Positions 9,614-20,492 of a DNA stretch of 64,000 nt are shown piece after piece. This stretch comes from Nothophaeocryptopus gaeumannii (taxonomy: Eukaryota > Ascomycota > Dothideomycetes > Mycosphaerellales > Mycosphaerellaceae). Below the pieces are notes generated by a model that did no database searches, had not been told where the DNA came from, and was given only the letters and a program-made list of their open reading frames with translations. Both the position numbers and the translations under genes were made by a program. The stretch covers positions 434,001 through 498,000 of the forward strand of contig JASISA010000002.1 of the NCBI GenBank assembly GCA_031771865.1, given 5' to 3'. Numbering within the stretch: position 1 is the first letter of the stretch; every line of letters starts with the position of its first letter.

Positions 9614-12065
9614 ATGAGCACCATGACTGTGCCGGTTGAGACAAAGATGCGGGAACACGAAACCGAAGCTTCGTCCAACTGGTTTACTGGGGTCGACCTC
9701 GAATGGCGGACCCCTCCGCCGCAACCAGCGCACAGCAATGGCCATGGCGTGAATGGGTCGCGGAAGAGAACATGGGAGGAGACGGCGACGCCTGAGCCGG
9801 TACAAGACATACACAACATGAATGATGTGTCTGATACATCGACGTGGGAAGCGGACTTGGAGCTCCTGCCAGACATAGACCTCGATGTTTCTCCCACCGC
9901 GTTTGGGCTTCCAACAAGTATATCGTCCGAGTTTTCAACGCAAAGTGGAGACTTCTCCGGCTCAAACGGTGATTATGGGGACGACGTGGAGGAAATACCG
10001 CGCACAAAGATGCAGACGGGTTGCATACCTTGCCTGTGGGTAGCAAGATGATGTCTTCAAAGCGAGCGTCGCTAACTAGTAACAGCATCAAAGGAATCAA
10101 GTGCGACCCTGGCAACCCAGGCTGCAAGCTGGCCATGTCTGATGACTGGGCTCTAAATGCGGGCGTAAAACGAGGAGACGATGAAGACGGCTCTATCTTC
10201 TACCCTACGCCAGCTTCTTCTAGCTTGACCATGTTCCGGCCTGACATGAAATGGCGACGAAGTTGGCGAGAGCGACATTGCCTGAACTTTTTCGTCAATT
10301 TCAGTGCACCGCAAATGGCCGGTTTCTTCGACTCAGCTTTCTGGCAGCGCATGGTCATCCAAACCTCATACCACGAGCCTGCTATTCGCCACGCCGTCAC
10401 TGCGATCGGGGCGCTTCATGAATGCATCATGCAGCGCGCTTTTGCTGACGATAAGCAAAAAGCCAAAGCCATGGAGTTTGCACTGAACCAATGCAATAAG
10501 GCAATCTCGTGCTTGACTGCCGACGAAGTCCAGGACCTTGACCCAAACAGGCGGCGGATCCCAAGCTCGCGTTTGGCATTGACGACGTGCGTTCTATTCA
10601 CATGCTTTGAGGCCATGCAAGGTCGCTGCGACAGCGCCGTGAACCACGCTCTACAAGGTAGACGCCTTCTCCAGGCGACTGGGCGTGCGAACGTCGCCTC
10701 AATGTCACCGTCTGAGGAAGACGATATCGAGCAAATGCGACCATTGGTGGAGCGCCTGGAAGTTCAAGCAACAGCTCTTCTGGACAAGGGCAGGCGCCCA
10801 GAAATCGACACGTCGGGCCAGACGCCGCCTCTACCACCGATCGATTACATTTTCAGTCTGGAACATGCGCACAACACGCTGCACACTGCTCTCAACAGTG
10901 TCATGCGCTTCATGCAAGGTTTCCATCCCACCGCTCCGCGCGATCATATTGCAGTCACCATGGCAGAGAAATATCTGAGATACGCGCCCTGGTTTTCGCA
11001 GTGGGAGACGGCTTTCACCACTTTCCTCTCTGATCAGCGCGAGTTCATGTCGAACATGGACTTGAAGCGGGCGATGGTGCTGAAAGCGAATCACCTTGTT
11101 GGAACTATGCTGGCATCTGTAGACCAGTCCGCTGGTCCAGTGGCATACGATGCATACGAGGCCGAGTTCAGGGCGATTGTGGATTTGGCCAGAGAAGTTC
11201 TTGCCTCCTTCTCGTGTCCTCCTTTGCCAACGCTGTCTGGTCCCAACTCCGGAACTCCTTACCTCTCTTTCTCCCTGTGGGTCACAGATCCTCTCTGGAT
11301 GGCCATCTCGCGATGTCGCAACCCAACAATCCGTCAGTCCGCCTTCACTCTACTATCACGAAATCCGCGACAGGAAGGTATCTGGCATGCCGGTCCGCAG
11401 CTACCAAATTCGAGTCAATACATGAGACGTGTGGATAATTCAAGCAAGCCTTCAGAAACTGTAAGAGGCGATCGCGCTCCCGATATCCCAAATGCTCATG
11501 AGCTAAAACGTTCCAGTCACGAGCCGGAGCAAAATAATCCACCGAAATCTCCGCCCTGCGAACCCGAGAGGGCGAGAGTAGAGTGGGTAGATCTTCGAAA
11601 CCAGATCGATGAATGGACCGAAGGCAAGTTCACCCCATGCTTTCAAGCGCAGAGATGTCAATGGACTAAGGCTAATGTGCATAATAGAACGCACCAAGTT
11701 CATCCAAAGCGAGTGGCTTGCGCGTGGGGTGAGTACAATCGCGGAACATTGCCAATGGTCTACTAAGAAATTTCCAGGGCAACCAACGAGACACTCAACG
11801 ATATACATCGCACTGCAAGGGCCGGTGTTCCATCCCGACGCTGGAAGAGATAAGAGCTGAGCGCGACGATCCTGGCGAGCCTGTGTTCCTTGAACATGGT
11901 GAGCACTCCTGTGCCACTAACATGTCAGAGGCAGAGTTACTGAACATGGCAGGCGATGCTGGTCGGACAGGTATTGCGTGGACGGTTGATGGTTCGACAT
12001 TCTCGCCAACCATTTCAACGAATACTGCGCATGGGCGCTCCCATGGCAGTGTTTGCTCGCGTTAG
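9614..12065 (+). CDS. Zn2Cys6-type transcription factor, possibly degenerate
   Basis: Proposed exons are 9614-10035, 10086-11623, 11688-11728, 11778-11898 and 11953-12065, for 744 aa. Intron 1 splits the zinc-cluster region; joined, it reads TKMQTGCIPCLIKGIKCDPG with Cys spacing X2 and X6, as in the first half of a fungal binuclear cluster. The second half is abnormal: only one further Cys is in frame (GCKLAMSDD). The middle resembles the fungal-specific regulatory domain, for example DSAFWQRMVIQTSYHEPAIRHAVTAIGALHE in two parts from nt 10330 onward. Intron 2 would be of GC-AG type (GCAAGT donor, CATAATAG acceptor). The last intron acceptor is uncertain. Both the cluster and the region near 11395-11450 read better if the frame changes, so this may be a decaying gene. 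Family membership is secure; exon structure and function are not. Confidence 0.6.
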
Positions 12066-12239
12066 CGCATGTGCGACTCGTGGAACCACAGAGCTGAGCT
12101 CTCGTGGCCAAAGCCTACTCTGCTTGCGTGCCACAAGTGAGAGCTATCGCTTGCCTCCCGTAGACAGAGCGGTGACTGATGCCTCGCTGGGGCAAGCAAA
12201 CCCTGCTCCTTTCTCTCTAACAACTACGCGCCCTCTACG

Positions 12240-13247
12240 ATGTTCCGACAAATGGACGACATACCTGACATTGACGCTATGTTCAATGCAATGAACATGA
12301 ATGCGCCTCCATGCGGCAAGCCCGACGACCACAACCCGCAACGACCTGGGGCTTGGACACGTCGCCGCCCCTCACAGCGGAACGACCTGGACGATCTCTA
12401 CGCTCGTCAAGTTCCTCTACACAATATGTGGGATCGAAGACTCTACGGAGGACCTCCGCCTGGCGTAAACAGATTTGAAGAGCTGGAAGATTTCGATGTG
12501 CCTCGGTCTATGTCCGCCGATGGCATGAGCTATCGTGACGCACACGCTCCACGTCCTCCGAACCGACACGACTATCGCGAGCGAAGAATCACTTTCGAGC
12601 AAGCTGCCGCTGCCATGTATGCTGCTCTTGTCTGTGCAAATCAAGAATGTCACGGGATCGAAAAGACGTTCAGTGATCAGATCAGCCGCCTGACGCGATG
12701 GCTTCCTCCGCAGTGCGTTGATTCTCTCTGGGCTATCCGTATCAACTGGAACGGCGTGCCGGCGAATGAGTATAGTCGGAATTCCGAGCTGAAGCCGCAT
12801 CCTGATACCGTGACGTACGAGAGTATCCTCAAACGCTTCTCCACGGCCATGGCGGAGATCAAAGCATCCGCACCACCAGATCGGATGGCTTTGGCTGACG
12901 ATCACCACGGCCTCTCACTCGGATGGGAGATCCTACGAACTACGCTGCGAAAACTGCAAATATCTCTGGAGGCAATCGAAGAGCTTCTACATACGGTTCG
13001 CACACATCGCGCGCGCATGCCTTTACTCCTACACGAGATCAAAGCCGCTATTCAGTCTCTAGAGAGCGTAAGGGACGTATGGGACGGGCCACGAATTCCA
13101 ACGCCTGGGGTCACACCTGGGACCACACCTTCAACGTCGTCGAAGAAGCCTGATATCAGGACGCCTACTTCATCTACGGGACCGGATAGGAGGACGGAAT
13201 ATGAAGGATTTCCGGGATTTGATGACGAGACTACGATTGACATCTGA
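12240..13247 (+). CDS. Unknown protein, 335 aa
   Basis: A single open frame with a clear ATG, starting 175 nt after the previous gene on the same strand. The first 110 residues are polar and rich in Asp, Arg, Pro and Met. Residues from about 115 to 285 look like an all-helical domain (FEQAAAAMYAALVCANQ, WEILRTTLRKLQISLEAIEEL, LHEIKAAIQSLESV). The tail is Pro/Thr-rich with TPGVTPGTTPSTSS. There is no signal peptide or membrane segment. I do not recognise a family. The helical centre suggests a real, probably ascomycete-restricted, protein with coiled-coil or scaffold character. Confidence 0.65.
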   Translation: MFRQMDDIPDIDAMFNAMNMNAPPCGKPDDHNPQRPGAWTRRRPSQRNDLDDLYARQVPLHNMWDRRLYGGPPPGVNRFEELEDFDVPRSMSADGMSYRDAHAPRPPNRHDYRERRITFEQAAAAMYAALVCANQECHGIEKTFSDQISRLTRWLPPQCVDSLWAIRINWNGVPANEYSRNSELKPHPDTVTYESILKRFSTAMAEIKASAPPDRMALADDHHGLSLGWEILRTTLRKLQISLEAIEELLHTVRTHRARMPLLLHEIKAAIQSLESVRDVWDGPRIPTPGVTPGTTPSTSSKKPDIRTPTSSTGPDRRTEYEGFPGFDDETTIDI

Positions 13248-13365
13248 ATCATGACCATATCTGTTTACTTAGATCAGACGCATTGTGAAGGTGGAAAGCG
13301 GCATGGACTGCCTGGAGCGTCTGTTGAAATTTGAATATTGCCATATACCATAGCCGATTGCTCCG

Positions 13366-14702
13366 CTACTTGCCCAGTGTATGTAAACCATCCCAATCTG
13401 CCAAGAAAAAAACAGATATTGTTAGCACAGTTGTATAATCGTCGTGACGAAGCATGTGAAACAATGTACAGCAAAGCAGTGTAAAGTAATACCGAAATAC
13501 GGGGCCAAGGAGATGATCAACGCTGATATCGCTGAGATACGACTTACCGAACTGACTCCTTTCGGTCAACTTCCTCGTCACCTCCACTTCATCGCCTACT
13601 CGGATCGTATTGCCCTCAGATTCTCGATTTAGGAAAGAGTATCTGCCGAAGATCGGGGAGTATTTCATGCCCGGGTCGACTCTCCTCTGTCCCACGCACA
13701 GATTAGCTTTTCGAGGGCGCTCCATGCTTGCATGTGATGGCGCGGACGGGTGGTGAGGGTTAGAAGAATACGTACATCTTTCTGAAGACGTTTAAGGATT
13801 TGACCCATTTCGGTTTCTCCAGGTTTACCCGTATCGTAGTCGATGTTTATCGATTGGCAGCGGCCGCAATTGTGGATACATTCAATCTTCGTTTCCTCCC
13901 ATAGTCTCTCCTTCCCTTCTGCACCATCACCAGCACCGAGGGCTGTATGGATAGTGAGCCGGCCCCAATAATCTTCATCCCATGCTTGAGCTGCGCCAGA
14001 GACGATGATGTTTGGACGGAATTTGATTATGTCCAATTTCTCGCCGGAGGTGAGGCGGGATTGGACGTCGGCCATGGAGGTTGAAGAGCAGATTAGGTAG
14101 GGGGCGCAGTCGTTGAATGTGATTTCGTTCTTCTCCTGCTGGGAGGAGAGGGGAAGGTAGGACGCCGCCGTGGAGGCGATTGAGGAGAGCCACCCTGTTC
14201 CATTCGAGTTCGTTTGGTTGCGGGCTTGGAAGCGGGTATTTGGAGTGGAGGACATGAGGACTGGGCGGTAGTGAGGGCCTAGGTAGAGGAGGATGACTTC
14301 AATGCCGTAGTGTTTGGAGAGCCACGATCCGTATTCTCGAGGCATCTTGTAGGCTTTGGTTGGAGACTTGTGCATTTCGACATCGATGACTTCCAGATCG
14401 TCGGTCGAGGGTGTCAATGGAACAGTGATGGAGTTTTCTTGTTCACCTGCATCTTTTGGAGGCTTGTAGGCGATTGTCATGGTGCCATTGGCGGCGTCAA
14501 TGCTTGGATGGAAGAAGACGCTCTGTGGGTAGTGAGCCACGTGAATGTTCTTGTGCTCAATCTTGCCATCCTTCGTCTTATCGACATGAAGCATCATAAA
14601 CCGTCTATCATGTTTGAAGCCATGCTTGGTGACTTCTGCCGCATTGAGCTCGACCGCCCTCAATGCCTTGACAGGATATACGAAAATCTTCTCGATGTTC
14701 AT
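13366..14702 (-). CDS. MOSC domain protein
   Basis: Exons 14702-13776, 13686-13548 and 13397-13366 give 365 aa. The N-terminus MNIEKIFVYPVKALR begins a MOSC N-terminal beta-barrel, and the GFKHDRRFMMLH segment is typical. The MOSC domain follows, with NCGRCQSINIDYDTG holding the conserved cysteine region that binds molybdenum cofactor in mARC-type enzymes and Moco sulfurase. After the second splice the frame continues DRRVDPGMKYSPIFGRYSF and ends at DWDGLHTLGK. Introns are 89 and 150 nt; the first has a GCTAAT branch and GACAG acceptor. By family this is likely a molybdenum-dependent reductase of the mitochondrial amidoxime-reducing type or a related sulfur-transfer protein. The substrate is unknown. 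The start at 14702 was chosen because it gives the family N-terminus. Confidence 0.9.
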
Positions 14703-16703
14703 TCTGGAATCCAGTGGTTCGCGTTTCAATCAATTAGGCTATGGGTCTGTGTGTCGCATATGACTGAGGTTTCGTCACCAGGTGAGGTCGTTCCAATACC
14801 TATCCCACTTGTATCGCGGCATCTTACCGTCGCTGAACTCACGTGCTGCGGGGTCTCTGAGCCGAACGACAATTCTGTCCAAGACTTTCATCATTCAAAT
14901 TTGTCAGCAATCTAAACATATGTTCTAGACGAAGGAATCAGAAATCGAAGAACCTATCTGATCCTGCCTCGATCTTGACGTGCCGATGGGCTGGACACTT
15001 CGCATCAATCCCGAGCGCCGGATTGGAAAGCAGCCAGCTCCCTCAGCCCTACGTGAGAAGGCACAACTCGACGCAGGACCTTTCCTTGGCATCTGAAGAT
15101 ACCGCCAAGTCCAGAAGAGGTAGTGTCAATGATTGCCATACTGATTGGATGTTTCGACCTTGGTATTGCTTGGCACCGCTTTTGATCGTATACTTCGAGA
15201 AGGTGTTCACATTTGTAAGCATACATGGTATTCTGAGAACAACATAGCACAAAGCTCTCATGCGTTCGTACGACTCGCGGACTTCGTACGATAAGCGAAA
15301 GCGGTGACAAGTAGTGAGGCGCAGGAACTTGTGATATGCCCAGTCTTGGCCGAGGTTCCCTGCTGTCTCGAGCAGCGATCTTCGAGAGCGTTGAGCCGAG
15401 CATGTGCGAAGACTCTCGATACCGACTGGAGATCTTGCGAGGTCGTCACCAGTGCTGACCCGGCAGACTACTGGAGGCTCACCCCACTGTCGATGAGCCG
15501 GGTTGTGCCCATAAGATGAGAGCCAAGAAAGCATAATGCTGAGCCATGGCCTTGTGGACATCCTGTGGTTTTCGATCCGACGCATCGAAGGATGAAGGGT
15601 CGTTCGGTCCAACACTCCACGTGGATGCTAAGTCATCCTATCGTTATTAATGATGTGAGGGAGCAGGCGTTTCATCCAGCAGGAGGCGGAGACCGGAACA
15701 TGAGGAGGTCCTGTTTCTTTGAAGAGGATTCTGTTGGTCTATCGGCCGAGCAAACATTGCTGGGTGAAGATGACATGTTCTCACTCCTCGCAAAGCAGCA
15801 TGTGTCAGTGAGCACAGATCAGGCATGATGTTTTTATCGGAAAATGCATTTCCCCTCTCTGCTTCACTACTGATCCTCATGATCAATCTCATTGCCACTA
15901 GATGCCTGATCTCTCCTTGCGCGATGGACCTGACATACCTCGGGCGCTCCGGTATATCCTGGCATCTGCAGTGCAAGTGCGGTCCGGCGGCTCGTAGTAT
16001 CTGGTGATTCTGGTCCTCCCTTCCAACGGCTGCCAAAAGGCAGGCTCTGTTGAGACGTGATCAGTGATGGTGTTCTGGTTGCAATGGAATTGTCCCTGCA
16101 GAGCTGAGAGTCGTGTATGCGCCGTGGTGACATCTCCCGTCGAGATCCAGTGTTGCCCATGATGCACTGCCCGCTTGATGCAGGTTCTTGGGCCGGTTCC
16201 AGCGAATCACAGCGATACAGCTCTACAGGCTCAGGCTCGAGCAGACGACCTCTGATCGACATCGTATGTTGATGGAGGCAAATTCTACAGGAACCAGTTT
16301 GTTTGCGCGGAACACGAACATCCGATCGCAGAGAAGCACTCTAGAGAAACAGGGGGTCAGGCACCCAAACCGCAGACTCTGCCTTCTTCCCGCGTCATTC
16401 ACCAAAATCCGCATCAACGTCGCCCCGCGACAAGTGACATACGTCCTCGGGCAGACCGAACTTCACGTCAGCCTTCTAACCAGGTTCACTGGTTCGCTGT
16501 TTGACCAAAGCGTAGCACACAGCCGAAGAACCCGCGTGGATAAATCTTCGCCGCCTGAACTCCACCTCTACGTACATCTCGAGTAATCGCCAGTCTACAC
16601 ATCCTTCGAGCGACCGTACCGCATATCTTAGCCTTGCGCATCAACTGCTCGGATTGAAAGGACCACGGCGCCGCGGCCTGAGAGCCGCACCGACATTGCA
16701 GAT
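14703..16703. other. Divergent intergenic region, 2.0 kb
   Basis: This lies between the MOSC gene (-) and the patatin-like gene (+), so it contains both promoters. Several frames of 90-190 codons occur on both strands. They overlap each other, lack clean starts and show no family motif, so I call none of them. The sequence is mixed in composition and no repeat was seen. Confidence 0.45.
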
Positions 16704-18551
16704 ATGGACGAGATCGTAAGAGTACGTAGGAAGGACACAACAAAGGGCCCACCACTTCGCATACTGTCTCTGGATGGCGGCGGAATCAGAGGTTACTCGG
16801 TTCTCATTATCCTGCAAGAGCTGATGCATAGAGTGTTCGTGGAGACTGAAGGGCGAGCGCCGAAGCGACATGAAATCCCGAAGCCATGCGATCACTTTGA
16901 CCTGATCGCAGGCACTGGAACGGGCGGGCTGATTGCGATCATGCTTGGGAGGCTGCGGTTGGATCTGGATACCTGTAAAGATGTCTACGTTCGCATGACC
17001 CGAAGAGTTTTCGAGACCGACAAGACCGTCTTTGGTGTTCCGTGGAAATCTACCATGTTCAAAGCGAGCTTGCTGGAGGAGGTCATCAGGGAGGTTGTGC
17101 GGGAGCACACGGTCTTCGAGGACGAGGGAAACGACACTCTTGCCAATGCGACTCCAATGATGCCTCAAAGTGCAAATTCGACTACACCGCACCGGACCAT
17201 GAGCCAGAGCAGTAGATACAGCCAGATTGGAATGAGTCCCATGACCCATAGCAGAGGGATATCAATGGGATCTCTCAAATTCGGCAATCCAAATGCGCTG
17301 CTCTATGATACCCGAGAGAACCGGACGAAGACGGCTGTCACGGCTGTGCTAAAGGGAACATCGGTCATCCAATTGCTACGGTCTTACGATTCAAGGAAGG
17401 AGCCCGCGCCGGATGTCAATTGCACTATATGGCAAGCAGGTCGCGCAACATCAGCTACCCAGATGGCGTTCAAGCCGATCCAGATAGGCCAATCCGTGTA
17501 TCTTGACGAAGGCGCAGGCAAGTACAATCCGGCGCCACAGATCCTGGATGAAGCTGTCATGAACGAGTGGCCAGGTCGTGAAGTAGGCGTATTCATCAGC
17601 ATTGGCACTGGCAAGCGGCCGCCAGGATCCAGCAAGCAGCAGCATGAGTGGTGGGAGGACTTTCTCGGTGGCAGCATGGGCGAGTTTGCTGAGGCGCGAA
17701 GGAGACTCATCGCCAAGATTGAGGGCTGCGAGGAGTCTCACAAATACATGATTCGCGAGCATCTGGCATCGCGGCAGGTCAACTCAGAGAACTATTTCCG
17801 TCTGAACGTCGAGGTTGGCGTTGGAGAGTTTGGAATGAACGAATGGGCCAGATTGTCGGAAATCAGCACGAACACAAGATCATACCTGCAAAGGAAAGAG
17901 AGTGAAGCGATCAGCTATGGCGCAGCAGCTAAGATTGCAAAGATTCACTTTGCCAAGCAAAGATACGATCGGCAAGAAGCCAGGAAACACGCGGGGACAG
18001 ATCAACCCCAGTACAACCAGCAACAAAATCCATGGGAAAGGCCATTAAACACAGTAGCTCCGCCTCAGAACTTCGCGGTTGAGCTCCCCGGAGACGACCA
18101 GTACCGGCCCGGGATGCATTATGCATCAGATGCGCAGTATGTCCACCGACCGTCCATCGCGGACCAGAAGTACACCGTCACGGGCGACGGCTACGACCAG
18201 TATCCTGGCTCACCGTATCACTCACCTCAGAACTCGGTGAATCGACCTGCTTCTGAGCATCAAAACTCAGTGCGCTTCTCAAGTAGCCCTTCGTACCACG
18301 AGACTTCGCCTCGACATAGCGGCGATATCCAACAACCTCCTCAGAGTCCACCTCCTCTTCCGCCCAAGACGCCTGTCAACGGAGGCGGTCTGCCATATCC
18401 CGAGCACAACGCGCCTCCATCTATGACGAGCCCGACGAGCGCGCCGATGACCTTCATGAATATGGGCGACTTAGGAAGGAAATTGCCATACCCGGATGTC
18501 GAGGGGCCTCCGCCGGCCGTGAATACGAGCAACAAGCCGACACTATCGTAA
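16704..18551 (+). CDS. Patatin-like protein, nucleophile Ser replaced by Gly
   Basis: An intronless 615-aa frame with a patatin fold in residues 17-420. The oxyanion loop SLDGGGIRGY is intact at residues 22-31. The nucleophile elbow normally reads G-x-S-x-G; here it is GTGTG at residues 70-74, so glycine sits where serine should be (codon 16917-16919). The Asp motif is VYLDEGAGKYNPA near residue 267, a variant of DGA/DGG. Other patatin features such as VFISIGTGKRPPG are present. The C-terminal 170 residues are Pro/Gln/Ser-rich and disordered, with HSPQNS and PPQSPPPLPPK stretches. By family, active members are acyl hydrolases of lipids; without serine this one is probably not a classical hydrolase. 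I recall similar GTGTG elbows in other fungal relatives, so it may define a subfamily. Confidence 0.9.
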   Translation: MDEIVRVRRKDTTKGPPLRILSLDGGGIRGYSVLIILQELMHRVFVETEGRAPKRHEIPKPCDHFDLIAGTGTGGLIAIMLGRLRLDLDTCKDVYVRMTRRVFETDKTVFGVPWKSTMFKASLLEEVIREVVREHTVFEDEGNDTLANATPMMPQSANSTTPHRTMSQSSRYSQIGMSPMTHSRGISMGSLKFGNPNALLYDTRENRTKTAVTAVLKGTSVIQLLRSYDSRKEPAPDVNCTIWQAGRATSATQMAFKPIQIGQSVYLDEGAGKYNPAPQILDEAVMNEWPGREVGVFISIGTGKRPPGSSKQQHEWWEDFLGGSMGEFAEARRRLIAKIEGCEESHKYMIREHLASRQVNSENYFRLNVEVGVGEFGMNEWARLSEISTNTRSYLQRKESEAISYGAAAKIAKIHFAKQRYDRQEARKHAGTDQPQYNQQQNPWERPLNTVAPPQNFAVELPGDDQYRPGMHYASDAQYVHRPSIADQKYTVTGDGYDQYPGSPYHSPQNSVNRPASEHQNSVRFSSSPSYHETSPRHSGDIQQPPQSPPPLPPKTPVNGGGLPYPEHNAPPSMTSPTSAPMTFMNMGDLGRKLPYPDVEGPPPAVNTSNKPTLS

Positions 18552-20478
18552 TGAGTCGAAGGCACCGATAGGGTAGAGGGTTGGGAATGGAGTTTTTGAT
18601 GGTTTGGGTTGATGGATGAACGATTGAATGATACCCCTGAGCGCGTTGTATACAACTCATATCATATCGCTGCTGCTGCTTTTGTATTGTAGATATTAGC
18701 AGGCCTTTCGGATATGAAATGGGATCCAAAATACTTTGACAACCTCACGCTTGAAAACCCCCGCTCTCTCTTGTGATTTGTCGAGTCTTTCAGCGCAAGC
18801 AATCCAAATGGCTGTTCTTAAGCACGTAAAATATGCCGTGGAGGCAGGCAGCGGACTCAAGTGGTGTCTCCACGCGTTTCTTTCACATGATCCATCCGAT
18901 TCAACTGCCGTCCGATCAACAATCAAGCGGGTCCAAGAAGTCTATCGATGGCTCATCTTCGTGCCTTTTTCGACACGTCTCAGAGAACTCAATGCACGAC
19001 ACTGCGTTGATCCCTCTCCAAGGCTCATGAGCACGTGTTGTCGACTCCCTGTCGATATGAAGACGTCAACTTCCTCACCCATGTCCTCGCTCTGACTGGT
19101 CGAAAAGCCCATGTCGCGGCCGTGAGGGAGACCTCCGTCTTGTGCCGGTGGTAAATGCGCCAGTTAAAGGAAGGGAGGCTGGTCTGCTGGGCTTGGGAGG
19201 TACCTGGATTTGCATGCATGTGTATGTACTTTGAAGCAGACTTTGTCGAATATCATTGTTTGCATGGAAATGCTGGTGTTATTCCGCTGGTGCAGGTCGA
19301 ATGGGTAGGTCGGGAGGTTTGTTAGAGTGATGAGTAGGTTTGTATGGTGAGTGGAAGTGGCAGGCGTCGGCAACCGAGTGATGACATGGCTGCTGTAGAG
19401 AAGAAGTCAATTTTGAATGGCCTACTGTTGTCTTGTTGACTGTATGGAGCCAGATTGGACTCGTGGTACATCATATCTACCGATGCCTCCAAAGTCGTCA
19501 GATATGGTTGCTAGTAGAGACAGCGCGCGAGGAAATGTCCGTCAATGTTCGTGGCAGCTTTGGTACGAGAGAATCGCGTCAGTAGTAAGCGTATGTATCT
19601 TCCGCTTCATTGATGAACCCATTCTTGGTCATCATTCGTGTCACAACGCAGGAAGTCGCGTACAGACCGGCATGTGCTCCAGAAAAGGATGCAGAGTCGC
19701 AGAGGTGGCTTTGTCCGCCTGCTACCGTAACAGCCGATTCGGTTCGGTGTACCAGGTCTCTCAATGCGTGCAATCGGAGCCGAACATAAGGTGGAGTGCC
19801 GGCCGCGTCCTTGTAGAATTGCAGATGATGGTTGTCAGGTCGGGCCGGAGGCATGCAAGCAAGACTTTGGAACCATCACCATCGACACAGAGTATGGCGC
19901 GGGCTTCGGAAGAGTCGAGCAGTCTAGACCGGCACGTGTAGCGGATGGATGCTTCAGAGCCAAAGGAACTGTCGAAGCGGGTGTAGGTGGGAGGGACTTT
20001 GGACTGTAGAAAGTGGAGGCACTCAGGCAGGAAGGGGACTCGGGAGCATGGCTAGGCGCTGTTCAGTGAGGCGGGATTACAGCTCTCACGTCGCCCGGTC
20101 TTGGCTGACTACCACCCATCAACATCTTGCACTTTGCTTCTTGTCACTCTGTATCCCTTTCCGAAGACGTCTTACATCTCGTCTTAGCGAAAGTGAGAGA
20201 TTTGCTTGCATCGCGTTGTTACACAACAGACGCAGGCTATTAGCGTGGAGTCGATCCTTTGACCTTGCCCAAAGCGCCGAGTCCCAGCGACCAAGAGCAC
20301 CACCACCCACCTCACAGCCTGTCCGGCCCACAACGCTTTTGCTCGTCTTCTACAGCTTCCCGAGACGCCAGCAGGACGCAAATGAGCACGACGGGCGCGT
20401 GAGGAGCTTCACAACAAGCTACCGGTCCCAGAAGAGTTTTGTCTCCGCCCATGGGCCGTCTGGGCTGGATGCGGGAGG
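18552..20478. other. Upstream region of adenylate cyclase
   Basis: About 1.9 kb between the patatin-like gene and the adenylate cyclase start, both on the plus strand. It should contain the 3' UTR of the first and the promoter and leader of the second. Open frames up to about 170 codons occur but have irregular composition and no recognisable motif. A small upstream frame that overlaps the cyclase start is listed separately. Confidence 0.45.
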
Positions 20479-20492
20479 ATGACCCTTCGTAA
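20451..20492 (+). promoter_or_regulatory. Overlapping upstream ORF of the cyclase
   Basis: A 14-codon frame (MGRLGWMREDDPS, then TAA) begins at 20451 and ends 14 nt past the proposed cyclase ATG at 20479, in a different frame. If the transcript starts upstream of 20451, ribosomes that translate it would bypass the cyclase start. This is an inference from sequence; the transcript start is unknown. Confidence 0.4.

Noticed and set aside
14310..14915. 201-codon frame opposite the MOSC gene
   Set aside because: It is the antisense shadow of a confidently identified gene.
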